A DNA stretch of 64,000 bases from contig OX243819.1 of assembly GCA_945859605.1 (NCBI GenBank), positions 5,278,507 through 5,342,506 of the forward strand, written 5' to 3'. Numbering within the stretch: position 1 is the stretch's first letter; each line of letters opens with the position of its first letter. Below are positions 25,593-35,599 of this stretch, piece by piece. The notes below the pieces were generated by a model that worked only from the letters and a program-made list of their open reading frames with translations, searched no databases and was not told the origin of the DNA. The stretch is from Lumbricus rubellus (taxonomy: Eukaryota > Annelida > Clitellata > Crassiclitellata > Lumbricidae). The position numbers were made by a program, and so were the translations under genes.

Positions 25593-28500
25593 CCTTCCAA
25601 CAGTGACTTTTCTAGTTTACTGTGCACTGTTTACTAACTGATGTAATAATTTATTCTTAATGACCCTTAACAAACACACACAATGGCAGAGAGCGCCTCT
25701 GAGTAGGTTTCTTGAAGAAGCACTATATAAATTTTCGGAATCAGAATCGAACTGGCTACATCTGCAGGATCTTAACAAATCCAAATGAACCACTAAACTG
25801 GTTCATTTGTAAATATCTAGAGCTATCCATGGCACACGCTGCAAACTATTCAGGTTACAGAATCAACTACATAACAGCTACACGATTCACTAAACAAAAC
25901 CACAACAGAGCTGTGAAGCAAATTCAATCGTGAGGTTGAAAAGCGAGAGTAAATGTCGTGAAGACGAAATCACCTTTTCTGCACGATGAGGTTGATATTA
26001 CGCAGAGCAACGTATTGTATTTCTGGTTCTGATGATAAGAGCGTAACGAGAGGTGGCGCCAATTTCTTCACCAGCATTCCAAAGAAATCAGAATTCTGTT
26101 CCATCATTTCCATCAACTTCATTATTACCTGAGTTCAAAGAAGAAAATGTTTCTCCATTAAAGTCCAACAAACAACTACATGGAAATTCCAGATTAAATA
26201 TATTCTCTTAACTTCCAAAATGGTTTAGATCTTAGTAAAATGACTTGAAGTCAGAAACAGAGAGAAAAAACATAGGCATTTGGAATTAAAACAATTCTTT
26301 CTCTAAGACACAAAATGGCAAATTCATGACCATGTCCTTTAACCGCGGATCTTGTTGGCGTAATATCTGGTCTCCGCCACTTTCCATTGGGAAAGAATAT
26401 GCAGTTCTGCTGGATTCTAAGACGCTTTTGCATGCACATATATCTGGTCTAGTCAAAGGAGTATATTGAGGCTCTGTGATGCTTGCCAAGTCCACCACAT
26501 GGAATCTTCTCGTTTCCAATTATTTTAACAACACACAAAATTTTTCATTGCATGGCAAGTTACACCACGTGGTCAAGAGCAAATAACACCAAACAGACCA
26601 GAATTTCTACATGCTTCTCCCTCAGAACTCGACTAAAAAGATTCCAGCAACACAAGATCTGCTGTCAATAATATTGTGAGTGCAGTCTTTTTGGGACACT
26701 AAACTTGAACATCTAGACTGTACATCATAGACTACAAATGAACTGGCCGGCCATTCTTCAAACAGTTTACCATCCTGAAGTGAGTGTCAGAGGCAGCGCT
26801 CATAGCAGCTGCTGATAACTAATGACCGGCTGTTTTGGACACTTCCTCATCTAACAACAAAAGCATTGTACATCAACTGTCGTCTATATTTATATCTGAC
26901 TTGCATTAATAAAACGCTGTTAACCTTGATTGCAGACAGAACAACAGCAGAGTTGGCATGAGCCAATCGCGGTGTCACGCGTTCACAAATGCTCTGTGCC
27001 TCACGGTCATCTTTAGGAATGTAGTTAGCAACGGAATCCAAAATGAAGACTTGACCCCACCTGTGCCACACGAACAAACAATGTCACCAAAGTTAGCTTC
27101 TTCTACATCTACATTGATTGGTAAGAAAAATCGCAATACAAGTGTGCAGAGGGTAATGACACGAACATATCATAATAGCTGAACATGAAATCATAATTTC
27201 AACAAGTTCATTCTGCATATATGGTCTCACTCACTTTCAATTTAACTGAAGAACTAACTAGCAATTTTCACTGCACCTGTATGAGAAAAATAATAACCTG
27301 ACTTGTACATACTTTGTATGACATCAATAACACTTTGATTGGCATCAATAACACCCCCCCCCCCAGTGGTGTAGTGGGGGGAAACGCGGAGGAATGCCGT
27401 TCCCCCACTTTTTTCCAGGGATAATGGAATATTAATAATAATACTACTAATAATAATATTATTATAAAGAGCGTTCCCCATTTCATTTTTTAGGACTACA
27501 CTACTGCCCCCTACAGGGCCTACACATGAGTAAAATGGTGCACAATAAATCACAGAAATGTTAAAGGAAAACAAATGAATCCAAGCATTTTAACAAGTTT
27601 CATGCAAACTAAAGTCTCAAATTCAACTGAACCAAACTATCTTTCATAGCTCAATGCAATGTCCTGCATGACTATTTTAAAGCCACTTGATGAATCTGAG
27701 TAAGTAGCCAACTCTGACCACATGTACAATGAATCCTCCACTCAACAATTTGGCCCATGGACACTCTAGCACTGTAGAAGGTCCCTGGTTCCCGTTAAAT
27801 GCCATTGGTTACATATCTGTGTTACGAGTAGAATTATCTGTCTTTGAGCTCTCTAGGGCTTCTGTATATCATGCACTTCTGTATATCATGCACTACTGTA
27901 TGTTCGAATGTTCTCTTAACCCACCATCCATTCAAACAAATATGTTGCGTATTGCAATATAAAACTTGTCATAGAGATATGATCACCATAAAGAAATATT
28001 TTGAAAAAGAAACAGATTTAAAGAATGCTGTAAATTGGACAAAAACAGAACAAGATAACTATTTCGTGTTACACTTTAACTGTTTAGTTCCAATGGCTGT
28101 CCAATGGAAAGCTGCTCTTAGGTCACATGGTACATTGCTATCGCAGACATCACTATTATGCTCACTGTGACCTGTATCTGCCTTTCGCAGGTTCACAGTT
28201 GCTGATCTGTCCATTTGGGACTCAGTACCCCCCCCCCCCATGTTTGCAACTCTCATCCAAGACAGTCTTTCGTTATAATTACGAGCAGCAGAGTGAGCTT
28301 CGATTTACTTACTCTGTACATTCATTCAGCGCAGTCAGTAGTTTGTTTATGATCTGCGAATTCATATCAATGATCTGACTCGCTGTCACAGACGTCTCCA
28401 TAATCTCCGATATAGCAGCAACCGCGTTCGCCACAACCTAGAAAAGAAAATGAAGACAGAAATGTACACAATTTACTAATTTATCGATAAAATTCACACG

Positions 28501-31500
28501 TCATTCACACGTCCATTTCATTCTCACCATCGCATGGGTAATCTGTAAACTGCTGTCTTGAAAGTCTACATTAATGACCTTCTACTTATTGCTGCTGATA
28601 ATGGAACACACACGTGACTCCGCTTGAATTGTCCTCTGCTGCTTTTGACTGTGTACATCACTGCATCCTATTTCGACAGTCTTGCAACATTCTTTGGCAT
28701 CTCTCACACAATCCTCAACTGATCTCTGTCTTCCATCTATAACTGCACTCAGTATGTTCGCATAAACCTTCTCATGTCATCCATTACATCTGTGCTCTAG
28801 TGTGCCCCTCAAGGCTCTGTTCTGGGGCCCCTACAGTTCATTCTCTATGCTGATGATACCCAACTCTATGTACATCTGCACTCAAATGAGGTTGCAGATG
28901 CTACAAAGAGACTTTATGCCTGTACTGATGATATCATACTATGAATTATGTACTATGAATTATGGAGTATGTTTATGTGCCACGGTAAATCTGACATCTC
29001 ATCTGACCGTTCCTCTACGCTCTTACAGTCCACTGAACGCAAACTCTCTACTTCTTCTTCTTCTCTACTCTCTCCATCATTTACTGCGTGACATCTTGGA
29101 GTCATCCTTGACTCAGCACTGTCCATCAAACCTCAGATAGCAGCCATCTCTCGGGCATGTTTGTTTTATCTCAGAAAAATCTGAAAACACTGATTCACCG
29201 CCTTGACATGACTTGACTACTGCAACTCGGTACTTAACAGTCTCCTCAATGCACACTGCTTCCTCTAACTAGAATACTTCATCACGTTGCAAGATTGTGT
29301 CCTGACTCTCTTACCGACACCACATCATACCTGCTCTTCGTTCTCTACACTGGCTTCCTGTTTGTGAGCGTATTCGCTTCAAGCTGGCACTCCTCATGTA
29401 CAAAAGCATGAACAAGATCACCTGCCATCCTACTTATCTTCTTCTGGTAACACCTTGTAACTATGTTAAAGGTTGTTCTTCTCTTAGGTCAGCATCTGCT
29501 GGAAAGTACGTTTGTTGTTTCTGGTACACGCCTTGTTGGCATTCTTTTCATTTGCCGGAACTCTCTGCCTCATGTTTGTAACTCACTTATATGTCTTTCG
29601 CTATAAACTGAAAACTTACCTTTTGCAGTCTACTCATAGTTATTAATTGTCTGGTGAATGTGCACTTCTGAGCTTTGTAACGAGGGCATTATCAGGTTTC
29701 AGTTGTATTGTATTGTAATCTGCCTTTCACAAAGAAAATGTGATGTCTCCACATGTTGTGAAGATGAGGCACTGGCATTGCTACATTTAGCGGATCATCA
29801 AACTTAGCAAACGACCAGCACAGAACTGATCGTCACTTTGCAAGTATTTATCAACTTAAACATTGCTTGACTTCATGACTACAGCAGCCAGATCCACAAG
29901 TACACGACACACGTGAAATGAAGAGAAAGAAGCCTTAACTTCAGATGAGGTGAAAGAAAGAATGTCAAATTGTGTTAGATGTGATGTTGAGGAAATCCAA
30001 CGAGGTTAAATTTGCAACACAGATCAACCAAATTCAAGTTAATCACCACATGAGGAATAAAATGCTGCATATATGATCCGTTTACAACTCGACATCTCAC
30101 CATAGGATTCGAATCAGACAGAAGATCTCGAAGGCTGTCGAGAAATCCCTGGTCTTCCACAAGCTGTGCGTTGATGTCGTGCAGTTTTGCGACGCACACA
30201 GCAGCCGTCTTTCTCACATACGGATCCTCGTCCTTGAGACATTTGCGCAGCGGTTCACACAGATATTCCGTTATCTTGTCAACGCGAATGCAACCCATCG
30301 TACGAACAGCCAACGAACGAATCAAAGGATTCGGATCTTCACAGTCCTGCAACACATGACAAGCATTGCCTTACCAGTTCAGTCTGTAGACACAGACAAA
30401 GAGCAAAGAGGGCAAAGCGCAAAGGGACAAAGAGGGACAAAGAGGCATTTACAGTGTGGATTGGTTGGATTGCTTTGGTTTTATGACATAGCAACACAAA
30501 AAATTATGGCATTTCAAGTAGACTAAATTAGAACATCAAAAAAGTATGGACTATTATGCAAAATCATACAAAATACTATTTCAATAAAGCAATTAAATTG
30601 GGTAAACAATGATCAATAACATATGGCACATATTTCAAAATGAAAGTTAGTTAAAATAATGGCAAAAAATTAAGCCTTGCTAAAACAGCATTTGCTGGTT
30701 TAATAAATTACAATGAAAGTAGGTTAATAAGTTACGGCAGGTTAATAAGTTACGTAGATAAAATTATATATAATGTCGATTTGAAGAAATTGGGTAAATA
30801 GAATATATTTTGTATCTACATTTGAAAGCACAATACAGTGAAACACCGCGTCACACACAACCAATTGGAGGCAGACCATCAGAATCGAAGACAAGGTCTA
30901 TAACCAATTGGCCACTGTGTCACACATAAGTACTGAACTATAACCAATTGGCCACTGTGTCACACGTAAGTACTGAACTATAACCAATTGGCCACTGTGT
31001 CACACGTAAGTACTGAACTATAACCAATTGGCCACTGTGTCACACATAAGTACTGAACTATAACCAATTGGCCACTGTGTCACACATAAGTACTGAACTA
31101 TAACCAATTGGCCACTGTGTCACACGTAAGTACTGAACTATAACCAATTGGCCACTGTGTCACACATAAGTACTGAACTATAACCAATTGGCCACTGTGT
31201 CACACATAAGTACTGAACTATAACCAATTGGCCACTGTGTCACACGTAAGTACTGAACTATAACCAATTGGCCACTGTGTCACACGTAAGTACTGAACTA
31301 TAACCAATTGGCCACTGTGTCACACGTAAGTACTGAACTATAACCAATTGGCCACTGTGTCACACGTAAGTACTGAACTATAACCAATTGGCCACTGTGT
31401 CACACGTAAGTACTGAACTATAACCAATTGGCCACTGTGTCACACGTAAGTACTGAACTATAACCAATTGGCCACTGTGTCACACATAAGTACTGAACTA

Positions 31501-34133
31501 TAACTAATTGGCCACTGTGTCACACATAAGTACTGAACTATAACTAATTGGCCACTGTGTCACACATAAGAACTGTTTTTATGCTCTCATAATATAAAAC
31601 ACAGCAATACTGCAATGTCAGTGAAACAATAGGATACATACCTTAACAAAAGTATTTACAGCGAGAATGGCCATATCGGGCTGGCTCTTAGCATAGTTCA
31701 TCAAATAAAGATAGACAAGCTTCTTCAATTCTAAGTTGTCTGTCTGCATGCAATTGACGACGTCAGGAAATAGAGCGCTGTAATCAACAACAACAACAAC
31801 ATAACAACTCTAACGAAACATTCTACAGAATTCACAAAAATCATGCTAACCATCTAAAACAACATTTTCTTAAATGTCTCCAATTTCACACAAAAAGTAA
31901 AGGAATAACAAAAGCAGAGAAAATGAGAGTAAAACTAAGTACCTTGCAATGCAAAATGAAAATGAACTTTACCACTGTAACAGTTAGTAACACAGACAGG
32001 TTGTACAGCTAAGGGATTGAAGGCTGTCAGTATTGCTTTTCTGGCAAACCAATTTCAATTGTAGAAATCCTATTTCAAACCAATTATCTGTTTTTGTATC
32101 AACTGCCCTTAAAGAAAATCTACTTTTTGCAAACAAAGGCAGCCACTGCGATTTTCAAAACAATTTTGAAACAGAAAAAATAAAAACTTATTGAATGCTA
32201 TGGATAGTCTGTCCTAAGTAGCCTTTTAATAATGCCTGTAAGACAAACACTCACATTTTACAAAACAGACAGTACTTAAGGGATATTTATCACATAAATA
32301 CTCAACACCAGCATCAACAGCATCAAATGATGTGTGTTCAACAACAGCATCAAATGACGTGTGTTCAACAACAGCATCAAATGACGTGTGTTCAACAACA
32401 GCATCAAATGACGTGTGTTCAACAACAGCATCAAATGACGTGTGTTCAACAACAGCATCAAATGACGTGTGTTCAACAACAGCATCAAATGATGTGTGTT
32501 CAACAACAGCTTCAAATGACGTGTGTTCAACAACAGCATCAAATGACGTGTGTTCAACAACAGCATCAAATGACATGTGTTCAACAACAGCATCAAATGA
32601 CGTGTGTTCAGCAACAGTGGGGTTGGGGCTCTGTCAGTAAGAAATAGAGCGATGTTTATCTGAAAAGTATTAAAATTGCGGTTCTTACCTCACATCCTTA
32701 CCAACAGTCATACTAGCAATGACTTTCTTCACTGCTTCTTTCTTTCGATCTTTCTTCTCGCTGTTCAGCTCTGCCTTCAGCTCAAATATTTCACCTGAAA
32801 CAATTTATTTTCAGGTAAAACATGTTCTTGCAAAGTTAAAATATAAAGAATATCATATAGCAGCCAATCAGCTGGCTCAAAACCACATTTCTTGGTGATG
32901 AAGTACTCTACTAATCTAGACATAATTTATAGCAAACAATTTATGGTTAAACTTTCTGAAATAGGACACCAATTAAAGCCAATCGGCTTAAATGAGAGAT
33001 ACTAAAATAAAAACTATTGATGAATTTTCAAAGTGGGTCCATGGCAGCATGGTTTCTAGTTGCAGCAAGCATGAATTGAGAAACTACATTGTAGACTTTA
33101 ACCCTTTACCCGTTCATTTTCCACGTTAAGACTGTGTTTTCAGCAGATATTCTCGGGGCAAACGGTAAAGGGTTAATGCAATTTTGGCAGTGACTCGTTG
33201 TCACTGAGGCTGCTGAATAAGTAGGAACAAAAGCAATATTTAACACTTTAATCATTTACTAATTCTCAAACTGACATGAACAGTGAACACAGTATGATTA
33301 CAAGTCACTGTATGAACCTGGCCGGTGTGATCACGTGGTTTCTGCTGAAGCATCTTGGAGTAAGGATATGAAGAAAGGTTTGCTGTAGACAAAATGATGT
33401 GCTTCATGACGTGGCTTGCTTACATTGCCCAGCAGTCCACACCTTACCCTCATATACTCTTGTTTCCAGCTCTTTCTCCACTGATTCAACATCGCTGGGC
33501 AGCTCAAAATAGGAAGCTCTGTCTAGTTATATATAAGAGGTCATTGGTATAAACGGATGATAACAAGTTATTACAGGAGTCGAATTTAACTGTCAGCATC
33601 CATGTCCTACTGTCCATTTTGCTAACTATTATTATCATTAATTGGTAATGCACAAGGTCACACCAAAATGTGAATCTGAGGTGCAGATAGTCAGCCGTCA
33701 GGGGAAGATGTAGTTGACGATCCATGTGGCTGAAAGACAAAACTAAACATGGAGTTTTGAGCCACTTTTCAAGGAGGTGAATTTGAGCCACAAAGGCGAG
33801 AGCGGAAGTCGATTCCATTCCTTGGTGCAAAGGCATGGAATGCATGCGAGTCCAAAACCGGTTTTGCATCAGGGCTCAGCTAAAGGAACCAGTCAACATC
33901 CAAGAGATCATAGTGCAAGGTAAGACTCTAGTCAGAACTTTAATCACACCTTTTCATAAAAATTGCTATAGACAACATTAGCTTATTTTACTTTCTCTCA
34001 TATATTATGTACTCAAATTGTTAGACTTCTTTACCAATCTACGGATTCTACAGACAAAGCATTTCTACAGATGAAATCATTCTGTGGAATTCTCACCCTT
34101 TTTAGTGGTAGTGAAATATTTGGAGTCTGTCAT
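11645..34133 (-). CDS. AP1B1: AP-1/AP-2 complex subunit beta (beta-adaptin), 19 coding exons, C-terminal exon missing
   Basis: Exons on the - strand, in transcript order: 34133-34097, 32794-32689, 31777-31642, 30346-30101, 28437-28313, 27060-26925, 26128-25974, 25051-24911, 24003-23838, 23010-22922, 21482-21380, 20277-20179, 19470-19217, 17263-17002, 16227-16078, 15711-15566, 13914-13785, 13070-12899, 11799-11645. They sum to 2808 bases, 936 codons, with every junction in phase. Residues 1 to about 598 are the HEAT/armadillo trunk (for example [13 protein letters not shown] and [20 protein letters not shown]). Residues about 599-735 are a Gln/Gly/Ser/Pro-rich hinge, and about 736-936 the appendage ear. 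Family role: large subunit of the clathrin adaptors at the trans-Golgi/endosome (AP-1) and plasma membrane (AP-2), binding clathrin through the hinge and accessory proteins through the ear. Vertebrates have two paralogues (AP1B1, AP2B1); many invertebrates have one shared gene, so the symbol is a family label. The last 20-odd residues expected after GNPNFM were not located. Confidence 0.96.
11919..12215 (+). repeat. Interspersed repeat, copy B
   Basis: Starts taggggctgtccatatatta and shares ordered blocks with 9414-9880. The GGGCTGTCCATA end resembles the ends of common DNA transposons, but the far end was not defined. Confidence 0.5.
12899..13070 (-). CDS. AP1B1: Beta-adaptin exon 18 (ear)
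   Basis: Encodes residues 828-885: [37 protein letters not shown], then [10 protein letters not shown]. Acceptor attaaag, donor GCAG|gtctgt, phase 1. Confidence 0.93.
13271..13335 (+). mobile_element. hAT-type end fragment
   Basis: CAGAGGTTCTTAACC followed by gcgacacaccatgc resembles the left end of the 10054-11175 element. No matching right end or duplication was found, so it is a truncated copy. Confidence 0.35.
13785..13914 (-). CDS. AP1B1: Beta-adaptin exon 17 (ear)
   Basis: Encodes residues 785-827: [20 protein letters not shown] through [17 protein letters not shown]. Acceptor gtttcag, donor CAG|gtccac. Confidence 0.92.
14021..14306. mobile_element. hAT-type MITE, 286 bp (beta-adaptin intron)
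   Basis: Inverted ends built on CATGGGCGCCCA / GGGCGCCCATG. TATGCACA (8 bp) flanks both sides at 14013-14020 and 14307-14314. A (CA)n run abuts the right duplication. Confidence 0.85.
14719..15498. mobile_element. hAT-like element with a 56-bp two-ended right end
   Basis: The left end GAGTGCTTCTTAAAG...GTGGACCGG matches the complement of the right end (AGTTTGAGAAGCACTG, 15483-15498). The last 56 bp (15443-15498) also start CAGTGGTTCTCAGACT, so they look like a left and right end joined with almost no interior. No clean target duplication was seen. Confidence 0.5.
15566..15711 (-). CDS. AP1B1: Beta-adaptin exon 16 (ear, sandwich subdomain)
   Basis: Encodes residues 736-784: [19 protein letters not shown], then [20 protein letters not shown] and NKN. 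Found from the conserved motif spacing; acceptor aattgtag, donor ACAG|gtcggt, in phase with both neighbours. Confidence 0.9.
16078..16227 (-). CDS. AP1B1: Beta-adaptin exon 15 (Gly-rich hinge)
   Basis: Encodes residues 686-735: [11 protein letters not shown], a run of seven Gly, then [20 protein letters not shown], matching the family's GLNDLF segment before the ear. Acceptor tctttag, donor GAG|gtaaaa. Confidence 0.9.
16552..16863 (-). mobile_element. CR1-type reverse transcriptase C-terminal fragment
   Basis: The - strand reads [20 protein letters not shown] then [12 protein letters not shown], the characteristic end of CR1/L2-like ORF2 proteins. 5' truncated, inside the beta-adaptin gene. 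Confidence 0.55.
17002..17263 (-). CDS. AP1B1: Beta-adaptin exon 14 (hinge)
   Basis: Encodes residues 599-685, the flexible hinge: Ser/Gln/Pro/Met-rich with a run of six Gln. It contains [13 protein letters not shown], which sits where vertebrate beta subunits carry the clathrin-box motif (LLNLD); LLDMN is a relaxed version of it. The acceptor is ttttcag and the donor TTT|gtacgt. Confidence 0.9.
17634..17830 (-). mobile_element. CR1-type retrotransposon 3' end
   Basis: The - strand reads [20 protein letters not shown] then LKTYVF and stop, followed by a tail with GGCGCC and (ATT)n. The 20-bp minisatellite begins exactly at its 5' truncation. Confidence 0.6.
17828..18152 (+). repeat. 20-bp minisatellite, about 16 copies
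   Basis: Unit CAACAACATATCATCATATG, with a few copies having ATCA for ACAACA or AAG for ATG. It lies in a beta-adaptin intron and produces spurious open frames in several phases. Confidence 0.9.
18717..19023. mobile_element. hAT-type MITE, CAGGGGCGGAT family, 307 bp
   Basis: Ends CAGGGGCGGATCCATGG and, in complement, CAGGGGCAGAAACAGAAATT. CCATTAGG (8 bp) flanks both sides (18709-18716, 19024-19031). Same family as 47684, 51852 and 52814. Confidence 0.85.
19217..19470 (-). CDS. AP1B1: Beta-adaptin exon 13 (end of trunk)
   Basis: Encodes residues 514-598: [20 protein letters not shown], then [12 protein letters not shown] and a divergent start of the hinge ([12 protein letters not shown]). 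Acceptor atttgtag. The donor ACAAG|gtttct is weak but gives the phase needed to join exon 14. Confidence 0.93.
20179..20277 (-). CDS. AP1B1: Beta-adaptin exon 12
   Basis: Encodes residues 481-513, [20 protein letters not shown] to LSLATQ, with phase-0 boundaries on both sides. Acceptor atgacag, donor CAG|gtgagt. Confidence 0.94.
20284..20405 (+). repeat. 16-bp tandem repeat, about 7 copies
   Basis: Unit ACATCATAACATAACA with few changes, immediately upstream (in transcript sense) of beta-adaptin exon 12. Confidence 0.8.
21380..21482 (-). CDS. AP1B1: Beta-adaptin exon 11
   Basis: Encodes residues 447-480, [20 protein letters not shown] to GFHDENTQ. Acceptor gacaacag, donor CAA|gtttgt. Confidence 0.92.
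21752..21794. repeat. (AT)n microsatellite
   Basis: Over 20 uninterrupted AT units inside a beta-adaptin intron. Confidence 0.95.
21850..22210 (+). mobile_element. CR1-type retrotransposon C-terminal fragment
   Basis: The + strand reads [18 protein letters not shown], the LHWLP-type segment found near the end of CR1 ORF2. Heavily decayed. Confidence 0.4.
22922..23010 (-). CDS. AP1B1: Beta-adaptin exon 10
   Basis: Encodes residues 417-446, [20 protein letters not shown] to DEPEA. Acceptor ctctgcag, donor CAAG|gttatt. Confidence 0.93.
23838..24003 (-). CDS. AP1B1: Beta-adaptin exon 9 (followed by a GC donor)
   Basis: Encodes residues 362-416, [20 protein letters not shown] to [15 protein letters not shown]. 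The exon ends AAG|gcaagt: no in-phase GT fits, and this is the standard consensus of GC-AG introns. Confidence 0.93.
24637..24683 (+). repeat. (AAT)n microsatellite
   Basis: About 15 AAT units, directly followed by the 16-bp array. Confidence 0.95.
24684..24816 (+). repeat. 16-bp minisatellite carrying TGACTCA, 8 copies
   Basis: Unit TGACTCATTTCATCAA repeated eight times with no changes, then a partial copy. Each unit holds a perfect AP-1/TRE heptamer. Located in the intron between beta-adaptin exons 8 and 9. Confidence 0.92.
24911..25051 (-). CDS. AP1B1: Beta-adaptin exon 8
   Basis: Encodes residues 315-361, including [19 protein letters not shown] and [11 protein letters not shown], a strongly conserved trunk stretch. 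Acceptor cgttgcag, donor AAAGA|gtgagt. Confidence 0.95.
25505..25591 (+). repeat. (TG)n microsatellite, about 43 units
   Basis: Uninterrupted TG dinucleotides in a beta-adaptin intron. Confidence 0.97.
25690..25735 (+). mobile_element. CR1-like 3' tail fragment
   Basis: GAGCGCCTCTGAGTAGG...AAGAAGCACTATATAAATTT is the terminal tail seen in CR1/L2-like elements. Only the tail remains. Confidence 0.35.
25974..26128 (-). CDS. AP1B1: Beta-adaptin exon 7
   Basis: Encodes residues 263-314 with [20 protein letters not shown] and [11 protein letters not shown]. Acceptor aactcag, donor AAAAG|gtgatt. Confidence 0.94.
26925..27060 (-). CDS. AP1B1: Beta-adaptin exon 6
   Basis: Encodes residues 218-262, [20 protein letters not shown] then [20 protein letters not shown]. 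Acceptor gcacag, donor AAG|gttaac, phase 0. Confidence 0.95.
27364..27506. mobile_element. hAT-type MITE, 143 bp, uninterrupted
   Basis: Ends CAGTGGTGTAGT and ACTACACTACTG are perfect complements. It serves as the empty counterpart for the copy at 48286-48946. The left flank is a C run, so the target duplication (CCCCCTAC on the right) is only partly visible. Confidence 0.75.
28313..28437 (-). CDS. AP1B1: Beta-adaptin exon 5
   Basis: Encodes residues 176-217, [15 protein letters not shown] to [10 protein letters not shown]. The middle ([16 protein letters not shown]) has drifted from the vertebrate sequence while both ends are conserved. Donor CAGA|gtaagt. Confidence 0.93.
28580..29720 (+). 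mobile_element. CR1-type non-LTR retrotransposon, 5' truncated and decayed
   Basis: Contains the reverse-transcriptase core [20 protein letters not shown] (YADD catalytic box, about 28804-28867), then LDYCNS and [20 protein letters not shown] further on. Several stops and frameshifts break it, so it is not functional. It lies inside a beta-adaptin intron on the opposite strand. Confidence 0.7.
30101..30346 (-). CDS. AP1B1: Beta-adaptin exon 4 (most conserved trunk segment)
   Basis: Encodes residues 94-175, from [10 protein letters not shown] through [19 protein letters not shown] to SDSNPM: two HEAT repeats almost unchanged across animals. Acceptor tgttgcag, donor ATG|gtgaga. Confidence 0.97.
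30363..30450 (+). repeat. Degenerate GACAAAGAG repeat
   Basis: Reiterated gacaaagag / gcaaagcgc units next to beta-adaptin exon 4. Confidence 0.5.
30885..31570 (+). repeat. 40-bp minisatellite, 17 copies, two unit types
   Basis: The unit contains TAACCAATTGGCCACTGTGT then CACACRTAAGTACTGAACTA. The only frequent change is G or A at CACAC(G/A)TAAG. It lies between beta-adaptin exons 3 and 4. Confidence 0.95.
31642..31777 (-). CDS. AP1B1: Beta-adaptin exon 3
   Basis: Encodes residues 48-93, including [18 protein letters not shown] and [15 protein letters not shown]. Acceptor gattacag, donor AAG|gtatgt. Confidence 0.95.
32326..32617 (+). repeat. 27-bp minisatellite, about 11 copies
   Basis: Unit CATCAAATGACGTGTG followed by TTCAACAACAG. 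Because 27 is a multiple of three and the unit lacks stops, long frames appear on both strands. They are not genes. Confidence 0.93.
32689..32794 (-). CDS. AP1B1: Beta-adaptin exon 2
   Basis: Encodes residues 13-48, from EIFELKAEL to [11 protein letters not shown], the lysine-rich start of the trunk. Acceptor gtttcag, donor GAG|gtaaga, phase 2. Confidence 0.94.
34097..34133 (-). CDS. AP1B1: Beta-adaptin exon 1 (start codon)
   Basis: ATG at 34133-34131 opens [13 protein letters not shown], the near-invariant N-terminus of beta-adaptins. The donor is AAGG|gtgaga. The 5' leader runs back to an acceptor-like ttttag before 34163, so an upstream non-coding exon is likely. Confidence 0.94.
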
Positions 34134-34861
34134 CTTAGACGAGTTTCCCTGTAGCCAATTCAGCTAAAACACAAAGAGATGTCATAACTTCACACAAGAA
34201 TAATGCATTTACTAAAATGAACATGAAAAGAGAAACTTATCTGAATACAGGTGTATGGGAATGAGAAGGAACTTCATAAATAGTCATTTGAAGCAGAGTG
34301 ATAACAAAGTAAAGCACAGCTGTGAACTGTGTTGGAAGCCAGTTTGGAGGAAGTAACTTGCAATAACTGCAGGGACCACTGACATATTTGACTGCCAGGA
34401 ATAATGACATAATTTCTTGTTTCATGTTGATTATATCTGCATACTTTCTCGATGACGCCTGCAACCAGACTTTGGACTAGTTTATATTTTTGCAAATTAG
34501 CCCCTTTTTACATATAAAATATTCTTTGATGCACAGTTCTTTTTCAAAATATTCAACTTATATTTGTTTTCGCAACATGTACAAGTTGTGCGGAATTGGC
34601 CGGTTCTGTTGCTCAAAATGATACAATTTCGAGGTGCATTCATATAATTATTTACAAATAAATATAGTAGGGTCGTTGGGTGGTAAGACATCAAAAAAAT
34701 TTGTGACAAGCTGAAAATATGCCAAATGCAACTGTAATATACTGTAATACACTGTAGTGAAGATAGCCAAAAATTGGGCCACCGGGTCCTATTCTATAGG
34801 GCCCAATTCAAAATGGCCGACCGATTTACAGATTTGTCAATATCTCAGCTTCTAATTCACT

Positions 34862-35300
34862 TTGAATCGTCATCTTGGTGTCAAAACATACACATTTAAG
34901 GGCAAGGAATCTAACAAGGCACATTACAACCTTCCCAATAGTCTCAATGGCAGCCATTTTCCAAAATGGCAACCAAAATATGGATTTTTCAATATCTCAG
35001 AGTCCAATTCACTTAGAATCGTCATCTTGGTGTCAAAACATACACATTTAAGGGCAAGGAATCTAACAAGACCATTAAAAAGTTCCCAATGGCAGCCATT
35101 TTCCAAAATGGCGACCAAAATATGGATTTTTCAATATCTCAGAGTCCAATTCACTTAGAATCGTCATCTTGGTGTCTAAAGATACATATTTAGGGGCAAT
35201 AATTCCAATAGAGTCATCACAAAGTTATCAATGGCAGCCATTTAAACAAAATGGCGACCGAAATTTCTCAATATCTCAGCTTTCAGTTCACTTATAATTA
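34862..35300 (+). repeat. 142-152 bp tandem repeat, about 3 copies
   Basis: Each unit includes TCGTCATCTTGGTGTC (34867, 35019, 35161), ggcagccattttccaaaatgg and caatatctcag. The copies differ by small indels. Confidence 0.85.
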
Positions 35301-35309
35301 TCATATTAA

Positions 35310-35560
35310 ACTCTGAGATATTGGTCCTATTGGATGCGGGTGAGAGACAAAGTCAGTGTAGTTGGCTGACCATAAGCTATAATATAATTATGAGAGTATT
35401 TAGGAAGCAAGTCATCAGTCGCCCAGCAGCATTAAGGACAGATTGAATGAGACATAGACGGACCTTAGAAAGACCAATAAGGTCATTTCAGTAATCAAAT
35501 GGTCGTGACTCAGCCATAGCAGTTGTAGTACGAGAATCAGAGGTCAAGACTACGTACTAG
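35310..35560 (-). mobile_element. Second CR1 copy, 3' part
   Basis: The - strand reads VRLCLIQSVLNAAGRLM, the CR1 motif that normally follows YCNSLL. It continues the fragment at 37050-37430 on the other side of the nested element. Confidence 0.5.
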
Positions 35561-35599
35561 AATAACGAAACCAATGGGAGGAGGTAGTTCATCATAAAT

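Noticed and set aside
30885..31570. Regular 40-bp array resembling a CRISPR
   Set aside because: The units are directly adjacent with no unique spacers, inside an animal intron; it is a minisatellite.
32226..32647. Four long repetitive frames on both strands
   Set aside because: They come from the 27-bp minisatellite, which has no stop codons and a length divisible by three.
33504..33869. 121-residue - strand frame
   Set aside because: Weak resemblance to a decayed CR1 3' region, too degraded to support.
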